Positions 8,114 to 15,996 of a stretch of DNA of 64,000 bases are shown piece by piece (within the stretch, counting starts at the first letter, position 1; each line of letters begins with the position of its first letter). This DNA is from Amycolatopsis arida (GTDB lineage: Bacteria > Actinomycetota > Actinomycetes > Mycobacteriales > Pseudonocardiaceae), in assembly GCF_900115565.1 (NCBI RefSeq), contig NZ_FOWW01000003.1, positions 434,001 through 498,000 of the forward strand, written 5' to 3'. Made by a program: the position numbers and the translations under genes. A model generated the notes under the pieces. It searched no databases, had not been told where the DNA came from, and saw only the letters and a list, made by a program, of their open reading frames with translations.

Positions 8114-8194
8114 CGCGCCCCGTCCCGTTCTGAAGGCCCGTGGTGTCCGACGTGCTGACGAGCGCACCGCCAGATCGGAGCTACCGCACCCGGG

Positions 8195-8440
8195 TCACCG
8201 ACGCTCGGCATCGGTCGGGGGGTCGCCGGGGGAGGGGGCCGGGGCGCGGTGCTCGGCCTGGATCTCGATGTCGAGGCGGGCCCGGTAGCCGGCCGGGTGC
8301 CAGATCTCGTCGAAGGGGCCCAGGAAGCCGATGCCGGCACCGCGTCGCCGGACCTGTGCCGCCACCCACACCAGGCCGTTCAGGACGAAGCCGAAGATGG
8401 CCAGGATGACGAGGATCGCGACGACACCGTTTACGTCCAT
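8195..8440 (-). CDS. Small single-span membrane protein, hypothetical
   Basis: 81 residues. Residues about 5-29 form one hydrophobic helix (VVAILVILAIFGFVLNGLVWVAA), followed by a basic RRR stop-transfer and a hydrophilic Pro- and acid-rich tail. Predicted to sit in the cytoplasmic membrane with a cytoplasmic C-terminus. I do not recognise a family. It ends 10 bases downstream of the methyltransferase stop region and faces the repeat-filled gap. Confidence 0.65.
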   Translation of the reverse strand: MDVNGVVAILVILAIFGFVLNGLVWVAAQVRRRGAGIGFLGPFDEIWHPAGYRARLDIEIQAEHRAPAPSPGDPPTDAERR

Positions 8441-8450
8441 GCGACCGAGA

Positions 8451-9143
8451 CTACGGCCGCTCCTCGGTTTGCTTGCGGGCCAGCAGGTACGCCTGCGGCG
8501 TGCTCTCCGGGAATCGCCCGTCGTCGTCGGGTTCGCGCAGCGTGCGGGTGCGGACCTCGAACCCCGCTCGGCGCAACAGCTCCGTGACGCGGTCCGGCTG
8601 CCGGCGGTGGAAGTCGAGCGAGATGGTGTGGCCCGCGACCTCCGTCCAGTGCGCCACCTCGTCGCCCGCCTGGAACGCGAGCTGCAGGTACCCTCCTGGC
8701 GCCAGCACCCGGTGGAACTCGACGAAGACCCGCGGAAGCTCCTCCTCCGGCACGTGGATCACCGAGTACCATGCCACGATTCCGCCCAGCGAGCCGTCGC
8801 GCAGGGCCAGCTCGGTCATCGACCCCTCGGCGAACCGCAGGTCCGGGTACAACCGCCGGGCGATCGCCACCATCCGGGGCGACAGGTCGATCCCGAACAC
8901 GTCCACCCCGAGGTCGTGCAGGAACGCGCTCATCCGACCGGGACCGCAGCCGATGTCGGCGACCGGCCCACCGTCGCCGGCTCGGACCAGCTCGGCGAAC
9001 GCCGTGAGCAACGCCCGGTCGAGCGGCCTGGCGGCCAGCTCGTCGGTGATCCAGTCGGTGTAGTCGGCGGCGAGGGTGTCGTACGAGGCGCGGGTGCGGG
9101 CGAGGAAGTCGGTCACGCCGGGCACGCTATCGAAGCCCGGCAT
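8451..9143 (-). CDS. Class I SAM-dependent methyltransferase
   Basis: 230 residues from ATG 9143; an in-frame GTG at 9116 (VTDFLARTRASYD) is an alternative. It has a Methyltransf_11/25-type fold: ADIGCGPGRMSAFL is the SAM-binding motif I, DVFGIDLSPRMVAIAR motif II, GGIVAWYSVIHVPEEELP motif IV region, and LAPGGYLQLAF post-III. The substrate is not indicated. It is divergent from the tyrosine-phosphatase-like gene with only about 20 bases between starts, which suggests a shared, very compact promoter or a shorter methyltransferase start. Confidence 0.9.
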   Translation of the reverse strand: MPGFDSVPGVTDFLARTRASYDTLAADYTDWITDELAARPLDRALLTAFAELVRAGDGGPVADIGCGPGRMSAFLHDLGVDVFGIDLSPRMVAIARRLYPDLRFAEGSMTELALRDGSLGGIVAWYSVIHVPEEELPRVFVEFHRVLAPGGYLQLAFQAGDEVAHWTEVAGHTISLDFHRRQPDRVTELLRRAGFEVRTRTLREPDDDGRFPESTPQAYLLARKQTEERP

Positions 9144-9164
9144 GGAGCGAGGGAGAATCCCAGT

Positions 9165-9626
9165 ATGGAAGGAACTCTGGTCGGCGCGATCGCCCTGCCC
9201 GACGGCACGATGGTCCGCGGCCGCGGGCTGGGCCGCCCGGTACCCGGCGGGCCGCGCCCCGACTTCGGCCTCTACCTCGGCTCGGCCCGGCTGCGCCGCC
9301 GACACCAGGGGGCGCTGGACTGGCCGCACGAGTGGATCACCTGGCCGGACTTCCTCCTGCCGACCGACTGGGCCCTCGCCGCGACCCGCATCGTCGGGCT
9401 GCTCGACCTCGCCCGCGCCGGCGCCGCGGTGGAGGTCGCCTGCCACGGCGGGATCGGCCGCACCGGGACCGTGCTGGCCTGCCTCGCCACGGCGACCGGG
9501 CTGCCGCCGGAGGAAGCCGTCACCTGGGTCCGCGCCCACCACGACAAGCGGGCCGTCGAGACCCCGTGGCAACGCACGTGGGTCACCTGGTTCGCCCGGC
9601 ACACCCAGTCCTGTCAAGCCGGCTGA
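9165..9626 (+). CDS. Protein-tyrosine/dual-specificity phosphatase family protein
   Basis: 153 residues. The CX5R phosphatase loop is visible as CHGGIGRTG, preceded by the general-acid region WPDFLLPTD, as in small cysteine-based PTP/DSP enzymes. It would dephosphorylate a phosphotyrosine or other phosphoester in the cytosol. ATG 9165 is preceded by GAGGGAGAA. A degenerate partial copy of bases about 9253-9389 lies at 10255-10371 beyond the toxin-antitoxin genes, so this locus has undergone a partial duplication. Confidence 0.85.
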   Translation: MEGTLVGAIALPDGTMVRGRGLGRPVPGGPRPDFGLYLGSARLRRRHQGALDWPHEWITWPDFLLPTDWALAATRIVGLLDLARAGAAVEVACHGGIGRTGTVLACLATATGLPPEEAVTWVRAHHDKRAVETPWQRTWVTWFARHTQSCQAG

Positions 9627-9661
9627 CGGGAACCCGGACGTAGCCGGCCACATTTGCCCGC

Positions 9662-9684
9662 ATAATGTACTAGATGTACATTAT
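9662..9684. promoter_or_regulatory. Operator of the Phd/RelE toxin-antitoxin operon
   Basis: ATAATGTAC-TAGAT-GTACATTAT is a perfect 9-bp inverted repeat with a 5-bp spacer, followed directly by another TGTACAT. It lies immediately upstream of and partly overlaps the possible antitoxin starts, as expected for autorepression by the antitoxin or antitoxin-toxin complex. The AT content stands out from the GC-rich surroundings. Confidence 0.75.
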
Positions 9685-9688
9685 GTAC

Positions 9689-9967
9689 ATGAGTGCCATG
9701 CCCGATCGCGAGATTCCCGTGACGGAGGCACGCGGGCAACTCCCCGCGCTGCTCGACACCGACGTCCGGGACGGAGGCGTCGTCTACCTGACCCGACACG
9801 GCCGGCGAGTGGGCGCCATCGTCCCCGCGGATGTCGCCGAGCGGCTGGACGAGCTCGAGGACGCGTACTGGTCACGCAGGGCGAATGAGGTCCTGCAGGC
9901 CGGGGAACCCACGATCCCCTGGGACGAAGCGGTCGCGCTGTTGGAGTCCGAGGCCGCTGATCAGTGA
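9689..9967 (+). CDS. Type II antitoxin, Phd/YefM family
   Basis: About 92 residues from ATG 9689; in-frame ATGs at 9674, 9683 and 9698 make the start uncertain, and the first two fall inside the operator. The N-terminal EIPVTEARGQLPALL and VVYLTRHGRRVGAIVPADV match the Phd/YefM DNA-binding fold; the C-terminal acidic helix (ALLESEAAD) would neutralise the toxin. The stop overlaps the toxin GTG (GTGA), giving the usual antitoxin-first coupling. Confidence 0.9.
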   Translation: MSAMPDREIPVTEARGQLPALLDTDVRDGGVVYLTRHGRRVGAIVPADVAERLDELEDAYWSRRANEVLQAGEPTIPWDEAVALLESEAADQ

Positions 9968-10227
9968 CCTACCGAATCGAGATCACCCGTAGCGCCTTGA
10001 GGGCGCTCGCCAAACTCGACAAGCCGATCAGGCGGCGCCTCCAACATCGCATCGACCAGCTCGCCGAAGATCCACGACCACATGGCGCGATCGCCCTGCA
10101 GGGCCTTTCCGGTGCCTACCGGGTCAGAGCTGGCGACTACCGCGTGATCTACACGATCGAAGACGACCGTCTGCTCGTGGTGGTGATCGACCTCGGCCAT
10201 CGTCGCGACAGCTATCGCGGCCGGTAA
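9964..10227 (+). CDS. Type II toxin, RelE/ParE family
   Basis: 87 residues starting at GTG 9964 within the antitoxin stop. It shows the RelE pattern: YRIEITRSALRALAKLDKP, then RIDQLAEDPRPHGAIALQG, and the C-terminal core YRVRAGDYRVIYTIEDDRLLVVVIDLGHRRDSYR. The Arg residues and the terminal HRRDSYR match the mRNA-interferase RelE/YoeB branch, which cleaves mRNA in the ribosomal A site. The mRNA activity is inferred from the family. The module is flanked by an intact phosphatase gene and its relic. Confidence 0.92.
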   Translation: MTYRIEITRSALRALAKLDKPIRRRLQHRIDQLAEDPRPHGAIALQGLSGAYRVRAGDYRVIYTIEDDRLLVVVIDLGHRRDSYRGR

Positions 10228-10254
10228 CGACACAACCGCCGCTTCGGGACGGGT

Positions 10255-10371
10255 CGCGCCCCGACTTCGGCTGCGCCGCCGGCACCAGGGGGCATCGGAC
10301 TGGCCGCACGAGTGGATCACCTGGCCGGACTTCCTCCTCCCGACCGACTGGGTCCTCGCCGCGCCCCGGTT
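10255..10371 (+). pseudogene. Relic of the tyrosine-phosphatase-like gene
   Basis: This segment repeats bases 9253-9268 and 9291-9389 of the intact phosphatase gene at high identity but lacks the 22 bases between them. That causes a frameshift, and the active-site CX5R region is absent. It has no start codon of its own. The 281-base remainder of the gap to 10652 holds a RidA relic and no complete gene. Confidence 0.8.
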
Positions 10372-10573
10372 GATCGGCTCGGCACCTCCGCCTGAAGGTC
10401 GGAACCGGCGCGCCAAACGGTGACGCCGCGTAGCCAGCGCAGCCCGGTTTGGTGGCTGGCACCGCTGCTTCATCCACGGCAGGCTGACTCGTGCCGACAA
10501 CGGAAAGGGGGCAGCGAATGGCACGCACCGACAGGGATTTCTAGTCGCCAACCTCACAGCCAATGCTCACTCT

Positions 10574-10626
10574 GGGTGACGGCGGCCGCCTCGGCTCGAG
10601 GAACTGGTCGTCGTCACCCAGGGCGG
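10574..10626 (-). pseudogene. Relic of the ridA 3' end
   Basis: Bases 10574-10626 resemble 11208-11260 of the intact RidA gene (shared GGTGACGGCG, CTGGTCGTCGT and CCCAGGGCGG blocks). Read on the minus strand they give ALGDDDQFLE against ALGYDDQLVE in the intact protein. Only about 18 codons remain and the reading frame is not preserved into a stop. It lies directly downstream of the GNAT gene, whereas the intact ridA is upstream of it. Confidence 0.6.
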
Positions 10627-10652
10627 GCGCCCCGGTTTACGAGGGCCGGAGG

Positions 10653-11177
10653 TCAGGTGAGTTCCCCTTCCAGGAGGCTCATCAGGAGTTCGTCGTGCCA
10701 GCGGCCCGCGCCGCGGAAGGACTCCCGGTGCCGGCCGTCCACCCGGAACCCGACCTTCTCGTAGGCCCGCACGGCCGCCGCGTTCTCCGCGACCACCCAC
10801 AGCGCGATCGAGTGCAGCCGCATCATCTCGAACCCGTACCGGCACAGTGTCCGCGTCGCGTCGGTGCCGAACCCGCCGCCCCAGTGGTCCTTCTCACCGA
10901 TGTAGAGGTCGAACCAGGCCCGCGCCGTCTCCGGCGACGCGTCCCGCAGCGTGCAGCTGCCGATCAGCCTGCCCTCGGCGAGGGTCTCGATGCCGAACGC
11001 CACGTTCGAGTACGTGTTCGGCCCGCGCTCGGCGAACCGCCGGCGGATCTGCGCCAGCGACTCGTCGTAGTCGGCCACCAGCCACCGGACCACGTCCGGG
11101 TCGTTGTGCCAGCGCCAGAAGGCGTCGGCGTCCTCCGGTTCGAGCGGCCGCAGCCGGACGAGCTCCCCTGTCACCAT
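10653..11177 (-). CDS. GNAT family N-acetyltransferase
   Basis: 174 residues from ATG 11177. It resembles RimJ/RimL-type acetyltransferases: VRLRPLEPEDADAFWRWHNDP at the start, IGSCTLRDASPETARAWFDLYIG in the middle, the acetyl-CoA-binding stretch GGFGTDATRTLCRYGFE, and NAAAVRAYEKVGFRVDGRHR near the end. It probably acetylates an amine on a small molecule or a protein N-terminus. The start overlaps the RidA stop, so the two are one transcription unit. A partial copy of ridA follows downstream. Confidence 0.92.
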   Translation of the reverse strand: MVTGELVRLRPLEPEDADAFWRWHNDPDVVRWLVADYDESLAQIRRRFAERGPNTYSNVAFGIETLAEGRLIGSCTLRDASPETARAWFDLYIGEKDHWGGGFGTDATRTLCRYGFEMMRLHSIALWVVAENAAAVRAYEKVGFRVDGRHRESFRGAGRWHDELLMSLLEGELT

Positions 11178-11593
11178 GTGCCCTCCGAGAGACGTGGCTG
11201 TGAGCGGGTGACGGCGATGGCCTCGACCTCGACGAGCTGGTCGTCGTAGCCCAGGGCGGCGACGCCGAGCAGCGTGCTGGGCGGGTCGTGGTCGCCGAAC
11301 GCGTCGCGGACCACCTCCCAGGCCGCCACCAGGTCGTCCTGCTTCGCGGAAACCACGAACACCGTCGTCTTCACCACGTCGGTCAGCTCCGCCCCCGCCT
11401 CGCGCAGCGCGGTCCGCAGGTTCGCCATCACCTGCCGGGCCTGGCCGGCGTAGTCCCCCACGGCCACCGTCGCGCCGTTCTCGTCCAGCGGGCACGCGCC
11501 CGCGGCGAACACGAACCGCGCGGGCGCCTCGACCACTGCGGCGTAGGCGTACTCGGCGACGTCCGACAGCTCGGCGCCGCGCACCAACCGCAC
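11171..11593 (-). CDS. RidA family protein (YjgF/YER057c/UK114)
   Basis: About 140 residues from GTG 11593. The frame stays open upstream to GTG 11761 through two copies of a 78-bp repeat, so an N-terminal extension of 56 residues is possible. The core FVFAAGACPLDENGATV, QVMANLRTALREAGAELTDVVKTTVFV and LLGVAALGYDDQLVEVEAIAV matches the trimeric RidA fold. RidA enzymes hydrolyse reactive enamine/imine intermediates; this divergent copy may belong to another Rid subfamily. Translationally coupled to the GNAT gene. Confidence 0.85.
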   Translation of the reverse strand: MRLVRGAELSDVAEYAYAAVVEAPARFVFAAGACPLDENGATVAVGDYAGQARQVMANLRTALREAGAELTDVVKTTVFVVSAKQDDLVAAWEVVRDAFGDHDPPSTLLGVAALGYDDQLVEVEAIAVTRSQPRLSEGTW

Positions 11594-11605
11594 ACCGTTG
11601 CGAGC

Positions 11606-11761
11606 GCCCCCTCCTCGCTGGCGCTTGTCAGCGGCGTTCGCCGAGGCTGCCGTGTCGAAGGGTTCGCTCGCACGCTCGCTCACGCCCCCTCCTCGCTGGC
11701 GCTCGTCAGCGGCGTTCGCCGAGCCTGCCGTGTCGAAGGGTTCGCTCGCACGCTCGCTCAC
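11606..11761 (-). repeat. Two tandem 78-bp repeats at the 5' end of ridA
   Basis: Bases 11761-11684 and 11683-11606 (minus strand) are near-identical 78-nt units, each opening with GTGAGCGAGCGTGCGAGCGA and ending CGAGGAGGGGGC. Both units are in frame with ridA and would encode 26-residue repeats (MSERASEPFDTA...). The GA-rich end of each unit could serve as a Shine-Dalgarno for the next GTG. Whether they are translated is unclear. Confidence 0.8.
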
Positions 11762-11793
11762 GCCCGCACGCTACCGCCGCCGGCAACCGATAT

Positions 11794-12450
11794 TCACCGC
11801 GCGCCCGGCCGGGCCAACCCCGTCTCGTAGGCCAACACCACCGCCTGCACCCGGTCCCGCAGCGCCAGCTTCGACAGGATCCGCCCCACGTGCGTCTTCA
11901 CCGTCGCCTCGGAGAGGAACAGCTTCCCGGCGATCTCCAGGTTCGACAGCCCCTTCGCGATCAGGACCAGCACCTCGCGCTCCCGGTCGGTCAGCACGTC
12001 GAGCACCGCCGCGTCGCGCACCGGCGGCCCCCCGCTGCCGATGAACCGGTCCAGCAGCCGCCGGGTCACGCTCGGCGACACCACCGCGTCCCCGGCCGCC
12101 ACCGACCGCAGCGCCGTCACCAGGTGGTCCGGCGGCGTGTCCTTCAGCAGGAACCCGCTCGCCCCGCCCTGCAGCGCCGCGTACACGTACTCGTCCAGGT
12201 CGAACGTCGTCATCACCAGCACTCGGGAGGTGCCGGCGGCGACGATCCGCTTGGTGGCCTCCACCCCGTCCAGCACCGGCATCCGCACGTCCATCAGCAC
12301 GACGTTCGGCCGCAGCCGCTCGGCCAGCTCCACCGCCTGCGCCCCGTCGCCGGCCTCGCCCGCCACCTCGATGTCGGACTGCGCGCCCAGCACCATGCGG
12401 AAGCCGACGCGCATCAGCTCCTGGTCGTCGACGAGCACCACGGAGATCAC
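11794..12450 (-). CDS. LuxR/NarL-family response regulator
   Basis: 218 residues. The receiver domain (about 1-120) has the acidic pocket D8/D9, phospho-acceptor D54 in VVLMDVRMP, and K104 in LLKDTPP. The C-terminal GerE domain (about 150-212) shows LTDREREVLVLIAKGLSNLEIAGKLFLSEATVKTHVGRILSKL. It should be phosphorylated by the histidine kinase encoded 61 bases upstream on the same strand and then act as a DNA-binding regulator. The target genes are unknown. Confidence 0.96.
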   Translation of the reverse strand: MISVVLVDDQELMRVGFRMVLGAQSDIEVAGEAGDGAQAVELAERLRPNVVLMDVRMPVLDGVEATKRIVAAGTSRVLVMTTFDLDEYVYAALQGGASGFLLKDTPPDHLVTALRSVAAGDAVVSPSVTRRLLDRFIGSGGPPVRDAAVLDVLTDREREVLVLIAKGLSNLEIAGKLFLSEATVKTHVGRILSKLALRDRVQAVVLAYETGLARPGAR

Positions 12451-12511
12451 GGCGCCAACCTACAGTGTTGGTAGATGCCAATCCGACCGAAAGTCGGCCG
12501 TTGGGGTCGGA

Positions 12512-13738
12512 TCAGTCCGTCGCCGTGCGGTGCCAACTTTCGGTCTCCTTGACAAGCGGCAAACTCGCCCGCACCCGCCAGCCCCCACCCGGCGCCGGCC
12601 CGACGTCCAACGTCCCGCCCAGCACGTTCGCCCGCTCGCGCATCCCGATCAACCCGTTCCCGCCCGGCACCGCGGTCGCTCCCTCCGGCACCAGCGCCCG
12701 CGCCCGGCCCGCGCCGTCGTCGCTGACGTCCACCTCCACCACGTCGTCGCGACGGCACACCCGCACGGTCGTCGCGGCGTCCCGCCCGGCGTGTTTCAGC
12801 GTGTTGGTGAGCGACTCCTGCACGATCCGGTAGATGCCCAGCGACACCCCGGCCGGCAGGTCGCCGAGGTCACCGTCCACGTCCAGCCGCACCGGGAGGC
12901 CGGCCGCGCGCACCCGGTCGGCCAGCTCGGCCAGCGCGTCCGCGCCCGGCTGCGGCACCCGCGGCTGCCCGCCGGAGTCCCCCGAGCCGTCGTCACGCAG
13001 CACCTCCAGCAGCCGGCGCAGCTCGGCCAGCGCCGCCCGCCCGGTCGCCGAGATCGTCCGCACCGCGCGTTCGGCCACGTCGGGGTCGCTGCGCAGCGTG
13101 TACGACGCGCCGTCGGCCTGCACCACGATCACGCTCACCGCGTGCGCCACCACGTCGTGCAACTCGCGGGCGATCCGGCCGCGCTCCTCCGCCACCGCGA
13201 TCCGGGTCGCCTGGTCCCGCTCGGTCTCCAGCAGGTGCAGCCGCGCCTCGACCTCCGCCTGGTAGGCCCGCCGCGCGCCGACGAACTCGCCGAGCAGCCA
13301 GCAGAACGCGATCAGCAGCACGGTGGAAATCGCCAGGGCCAGCCAGTCTTCGCGGAACTGCAGCAGCAGGTGCACCGCGCTCACGACGAGCACCACCGTG
13401 ACGAACAGCGCCGCCGGCCGCCGGCGCGCGTACACGACGACGCTGTAGACGGCGATGCCACTGGTGAACACGCTGGCGAAGCCGAGCTCCAGCGCGGCGT
13501 GCACCGCGCCGGTGAGCAGCGCCGCGTATCCCGCCCACAACGGGTGCTTCCGGCGGAACACCACCGGCAGCACCACCGCGATGTCGACGGGAACCGCGAC
13601 GTACCACGGTGGCATGGCCCCTGTCGGATCGAACCGCGCGGCGACCAGGATGGTCAGGTCCATGAGCAGGAGGTGCACCGCGATCAGGCTGTCCCCGACC
13701 ACCGGATGCGCCCGCATCCACAAGCTGAGCCGCCGCAC
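12512..13738 (-). CDS. Two-component sensor histidine kinase (HisKA_3 type)
   Basis: 408 residues from GTG 13738. The N-terminal half has four to five membrane helices without a large extracellular domain (for example LIAVHLLLMDLTILVAA, ALAISTVLLIAFCWLLGEF). The dimerisation/phospho-acceptor helix reads ARELHDVVAHAVSVIVVQADGA with the H box His. A HATPase_c domain follows: IVQESLTNTLKHA (N box), VDVSDDGAG (G1) and GNGLIGMRERANVLGG. It is typical of the short actinobacterial kinases paired with NarL-type regulators; the signal is unknown. The downstream response regulator is its likely partner. Confidence 0.95.
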   Translation of the reverse strand: MRRLSLWMRAHPVVGDSLIAVHLLLMDLTILVAARFDPTGAMPPWYVAVPVDIAVVLPVVFRRKHPLWAGYAALLTGAVHAALELGFASVFTSGIAVYSVVVYARRRPAALFVTVVLVVSAVHLLLQFREDWLALAISTVLLIAFCWLLGEFVGARRAYQAEVEARLHLLETERDQATRIAVAEERGRIARELHDVVAHAVSVIVVQADGASYTLRSDPDVAERAVRTISATGRAALAELRRLLEVLRDDGSGDSGGQPRVPQPGADALAELADRVRAAGLPVRLDVDGDLGDLPAGVSLGIYRIVQESLTNTLKHAGRDAATTVRVCRRDDVVEVDVSDDGAGRARALVPEGATAVPGGNGLIGMRERANVLGGTLDVGPAPGGGWRVRASLPLVKETESWHRTATD

Positions 13739-13866
13739 CCGACAACAGTAGGCGCGGCGCGAGCGGATCCGCGTCGCCCAGCGGTAGCACCTTCGATGCG
13801 ACCCGGGAATGACGCGTGGCACGATTCCGGGCAGCGCTCGTGGCGGCACCGGAAGGGGAGGGCGGC

Positions 13867-15441
13867 GTGACGGCACCGACGGAGCAGCGGCGGCTCGCCG
13901 GCCCGCTGTCGACCTCGGTGGCCAACCTCTGCCGCCGGCTGCAGCCGCAGGTCTCCGCGCGCACCGCCGCCGGGTTCGCCGAGGTGCTCCGCCGGCTCGA
14001 CGCGCCGCTGCAGGTCGCCGTGGCCGGGCGGATCAAGTCCGGCAAGTCCACACTGGTCAACGCCCTGATCGGGCGGCGGGTGGCGCCCACCGACGTCGGC
14101 GAGTGCACCCGGCTGGTCACCCGCTTCCAGTACGGCACGGTGGACCGGATCGAGGTGGTGTTCACCGACGGCCGCAAGCAGGTGCTGCCGTTCGCCGCGG
14201 ACGGCATGATCCCGGCCGAGCTTGGCGTGGACATCGAGCTGGTGTCGCACCTCGAGGCCTACCTGACCAACGCCGTGCTGCAGCACATGACGGTGATCGA
14301 CACCCCGGGTCTGGGGTCGCTGGACGCCGCGTCGGTGTCCCGGACGGAGCAGCTGCTCGGCGCCCCCGAGCGGGAACAGCCGGAAGGCCCCGGGGACACC
14401 GACGAGCTGGACGAGACCTCGCGCAACGCCGTCGCCGGCGCCGAGGCCGTGCTGTACGTCGTCACCCAGGGCATCCGCGCCGACGACCAGCAGGCGCTGG
14501 CCGCGTTCACCGCCGCCACCGCGAGCCGCGAGGCCGGGCCGGTGAACGCGATCGCCGTGCTGAACAAGGCCGACACCATCGCCCCGGAGTCGGTGCAGGG
14601 CGCCGACGGCGACGTGTGGAGGGCCGCGACACTGCTGGCCGAGAAGCAGGCCGCGCTGCTCAAGCCACGGGTGGCCGACGTGCTGCCGGTGATCGGCCTG
14701 CTCGCGGAGTCGGCCGAGTCGGGCAACTTCACCTCCGCCGACGCCGACGCCCTCCGCCAGCTGTCCACACTGGACGACGACGTGCTGGAGACCATGCTGA
14801 TCTCGGCCGACATCTTCACCAGCTGGGAGTGCGAGGTCCCCAGTGGGATTCGGCTGCGGCTGCTGGAGAAGCTCGACCTCCACGGCGTGCGGTGCGCGGT
14901 GGACGCCATCCGCGCCGACCCGGACATCACCGCGGGCGCGCTGCGCCGGACGCTGCTGGAGGCCTCCGGGCTCGCGGCGGTGCGCTCCCGGCTCGACGTC
15001 GTGTTCGCCGCCCGCGCCGACGGCATCAAGGCGGCCGCCGCGCTGGCGTCGGTCACCGCGCTCGCGCACGCCTCCGGCGACCCGGCGGAGCGCCAGCGGG
15101 TGCACGACGCCATCGAGGTGTTGCTGGCCAAGCCGGAGGCGCACCAGCTCCGCCTGCTCGAGGCGCTCACCCTGGTGGCCGCCGGCGCGGTGGACATGCC
15201 GGACGACCTCGCCGAGGAGGTGCTCAGGGTGGGCAGCAACGCCGACGTGGGCGCCCAGCTCGGCATGCCCGGCGCGAACAGGGCCGACCTGGCGGCGCAC
15301 GCGCTGGAACGGGCCGGGTGGTGGCGCTCGTTCGCGTCGTTCGGTGCGACCCCGGCGCAGAGCCGCGTCGCGCACGTCGTGCACCGCGCGTACTTCCTGA
15401 TCTGGCAGCAACTGCGGCAGAGTCCCGGCCGAGGAGGGTGA
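13867..15441 (+). CDS. Dynamin-family GTPase 1
   Basis: 524 residues. GTG 13867 is preferred over GTG 13816 because AAGGGGAGGG lies just before it. The G domain holds G1 GRIKSGKST (residues 54-62), a switch Thr region (VAPTDVGECT), G3 DTPGLGSLD and G4 LNKAD. The rest is helical, with no obvious membrane helix. It resembles IniC/DynB-type bacterial dynamin-like proteins, which remodel membranes as heteromers with a second dynamin. A GrpE-like gene and a second dynamin gene follow closely, so a two-component membrane-remodelling system is likely. Confidence 0.9.
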   Translation: MTAPTEQRRLAGPLSTSVANLCRRLQPQVSARTAAGFAEVLRRLDAPLQVAVAGRIKSGKSTLVNALIGRRVAPTDVGECTRLVTRFQYGTVDRIEVVFTDGRKQVLPFAADGMIPAELGVDIELVSHLEAYLTNAVLQHMTVIDTPGLGSLDAASVSRTEQLLGAPEREQPEGPGDTDELDETSRNAVAGAEAVLYVVTQGIRADDQQALAAFTAATASREAGPVNAIAVLNKADTIAPESVQGADGDVWRAATLLAEKQAALLKPRVADVLPVIGLLAESAESGNFTSADADALRQLSTLDDDVLETMLISADIFTSWECEVPSGIRLRLLEKLDLHGVRCAVDAIRADPDITAGALRRTLLEASGLAAVRSRLDVVFAARADGIKAAAALASVTALAHASGDPAERQRVHDAIEVLLAKPEAHQLRLLEALTLVAAGAVDMPDDLAEEVLRVGSNADVGAQLGMPGANRADLAAHALERAGWWRSFASFGATPAQSRVAHVVHRAYFLIWQQLRQSPGRGG

Positions 15442-15443
15442 CG

Positions 15444-15938
15444 ATGGCGTGGTTTCGCAAGGGCGAGGACGACCAGGCCGAAGGTACCGAGGGAACCGAG
15501 TGCGCCGACGCGGGCGGCACCGACGACCCGACCGGTCGGATCGCGGCCGATGTCATCGCCGAGGCGGACGGCGGAACCGGGCCGGTGCCGGCCGCGTCGA
15601 AGCCGGACGTGGAGCCCGTGACCACGGCCGCGCCGACCGAGTTGGAACAGGCGCTCGCCGACCGCCGCGCCCTGATCCAGCTGTGCCTCTACGCCATGGA
15701 CCGCGCCCGCAGCGGCGGTGTCGCCGAGCGGCTGGAGCAGGGCCTCGCCGCGGTCGGGGTGACCGCACTGCGGCCGGACGGCCAGCGCTTCGACCCCGCC
15801 GTCCACGAGGCGGGCGGCGCGGTGCCCACCGACGACGTCACCCTCGAGGGCACGGTCGCGGAGACCGAGGTGGTCGGCTTCGTGGACCGCGACCGGCTGC
15901 TGCGCGCCCCGGTTGTCACCGTGTACACCCGCCGCTGA
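15444..15938 (+). CDS. GrpE-like nucleotide exchange factor domain protein
   Basis: 164 residues from ATG 15444, two bases after the dynamin 1 stop, with GAGGAGGG as ribosome-binding site. The N-terminal ~75 residues are acidic and low in complexity. A helical segment follows (ELEQALADRRALIQLCLYAMDRAR), then a small C-terminal beta domain (PTDDVTLEGTVAETEVVGFVDRD) that resembles the GrpE head. GrpE proteins exchange nucleotide on Hsp70. No Hsp70 is encoded in the window, so the partner may be elsewhere or may be one of the flanking dynamins. Assignment to GrpE is by pattern and context only. Confidence 0.7.
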   Translation: MAWFRKGEDDQAEGTEGTECADAGGTDDPTGRIAADVIAEADGGTGPVPAASKPDVEPVTTAAPTELEQALADRRALIQLCLYAMDRARSGGVAERLEQGLAAVGVTALRPDGQRFDPAVHEAGGAVPTDDVTLEGTVAETEVVGFVDRDRLLRAPVVTVYTRR

Positions 15939-15996
15939 GCGCCGCGCCGGTAGAGTCCGGCTCGCGCGACGGAAGGGCCAGGAAGCAGGTGGGGCG

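Noticed and set aside
7462-8194. tRNA-Gly as integration site of a mobile island
   Set aside because: No integrase, no repeated tRNA 3' end and no phage or conjugation genes follow; only dispersed repeats are seen.
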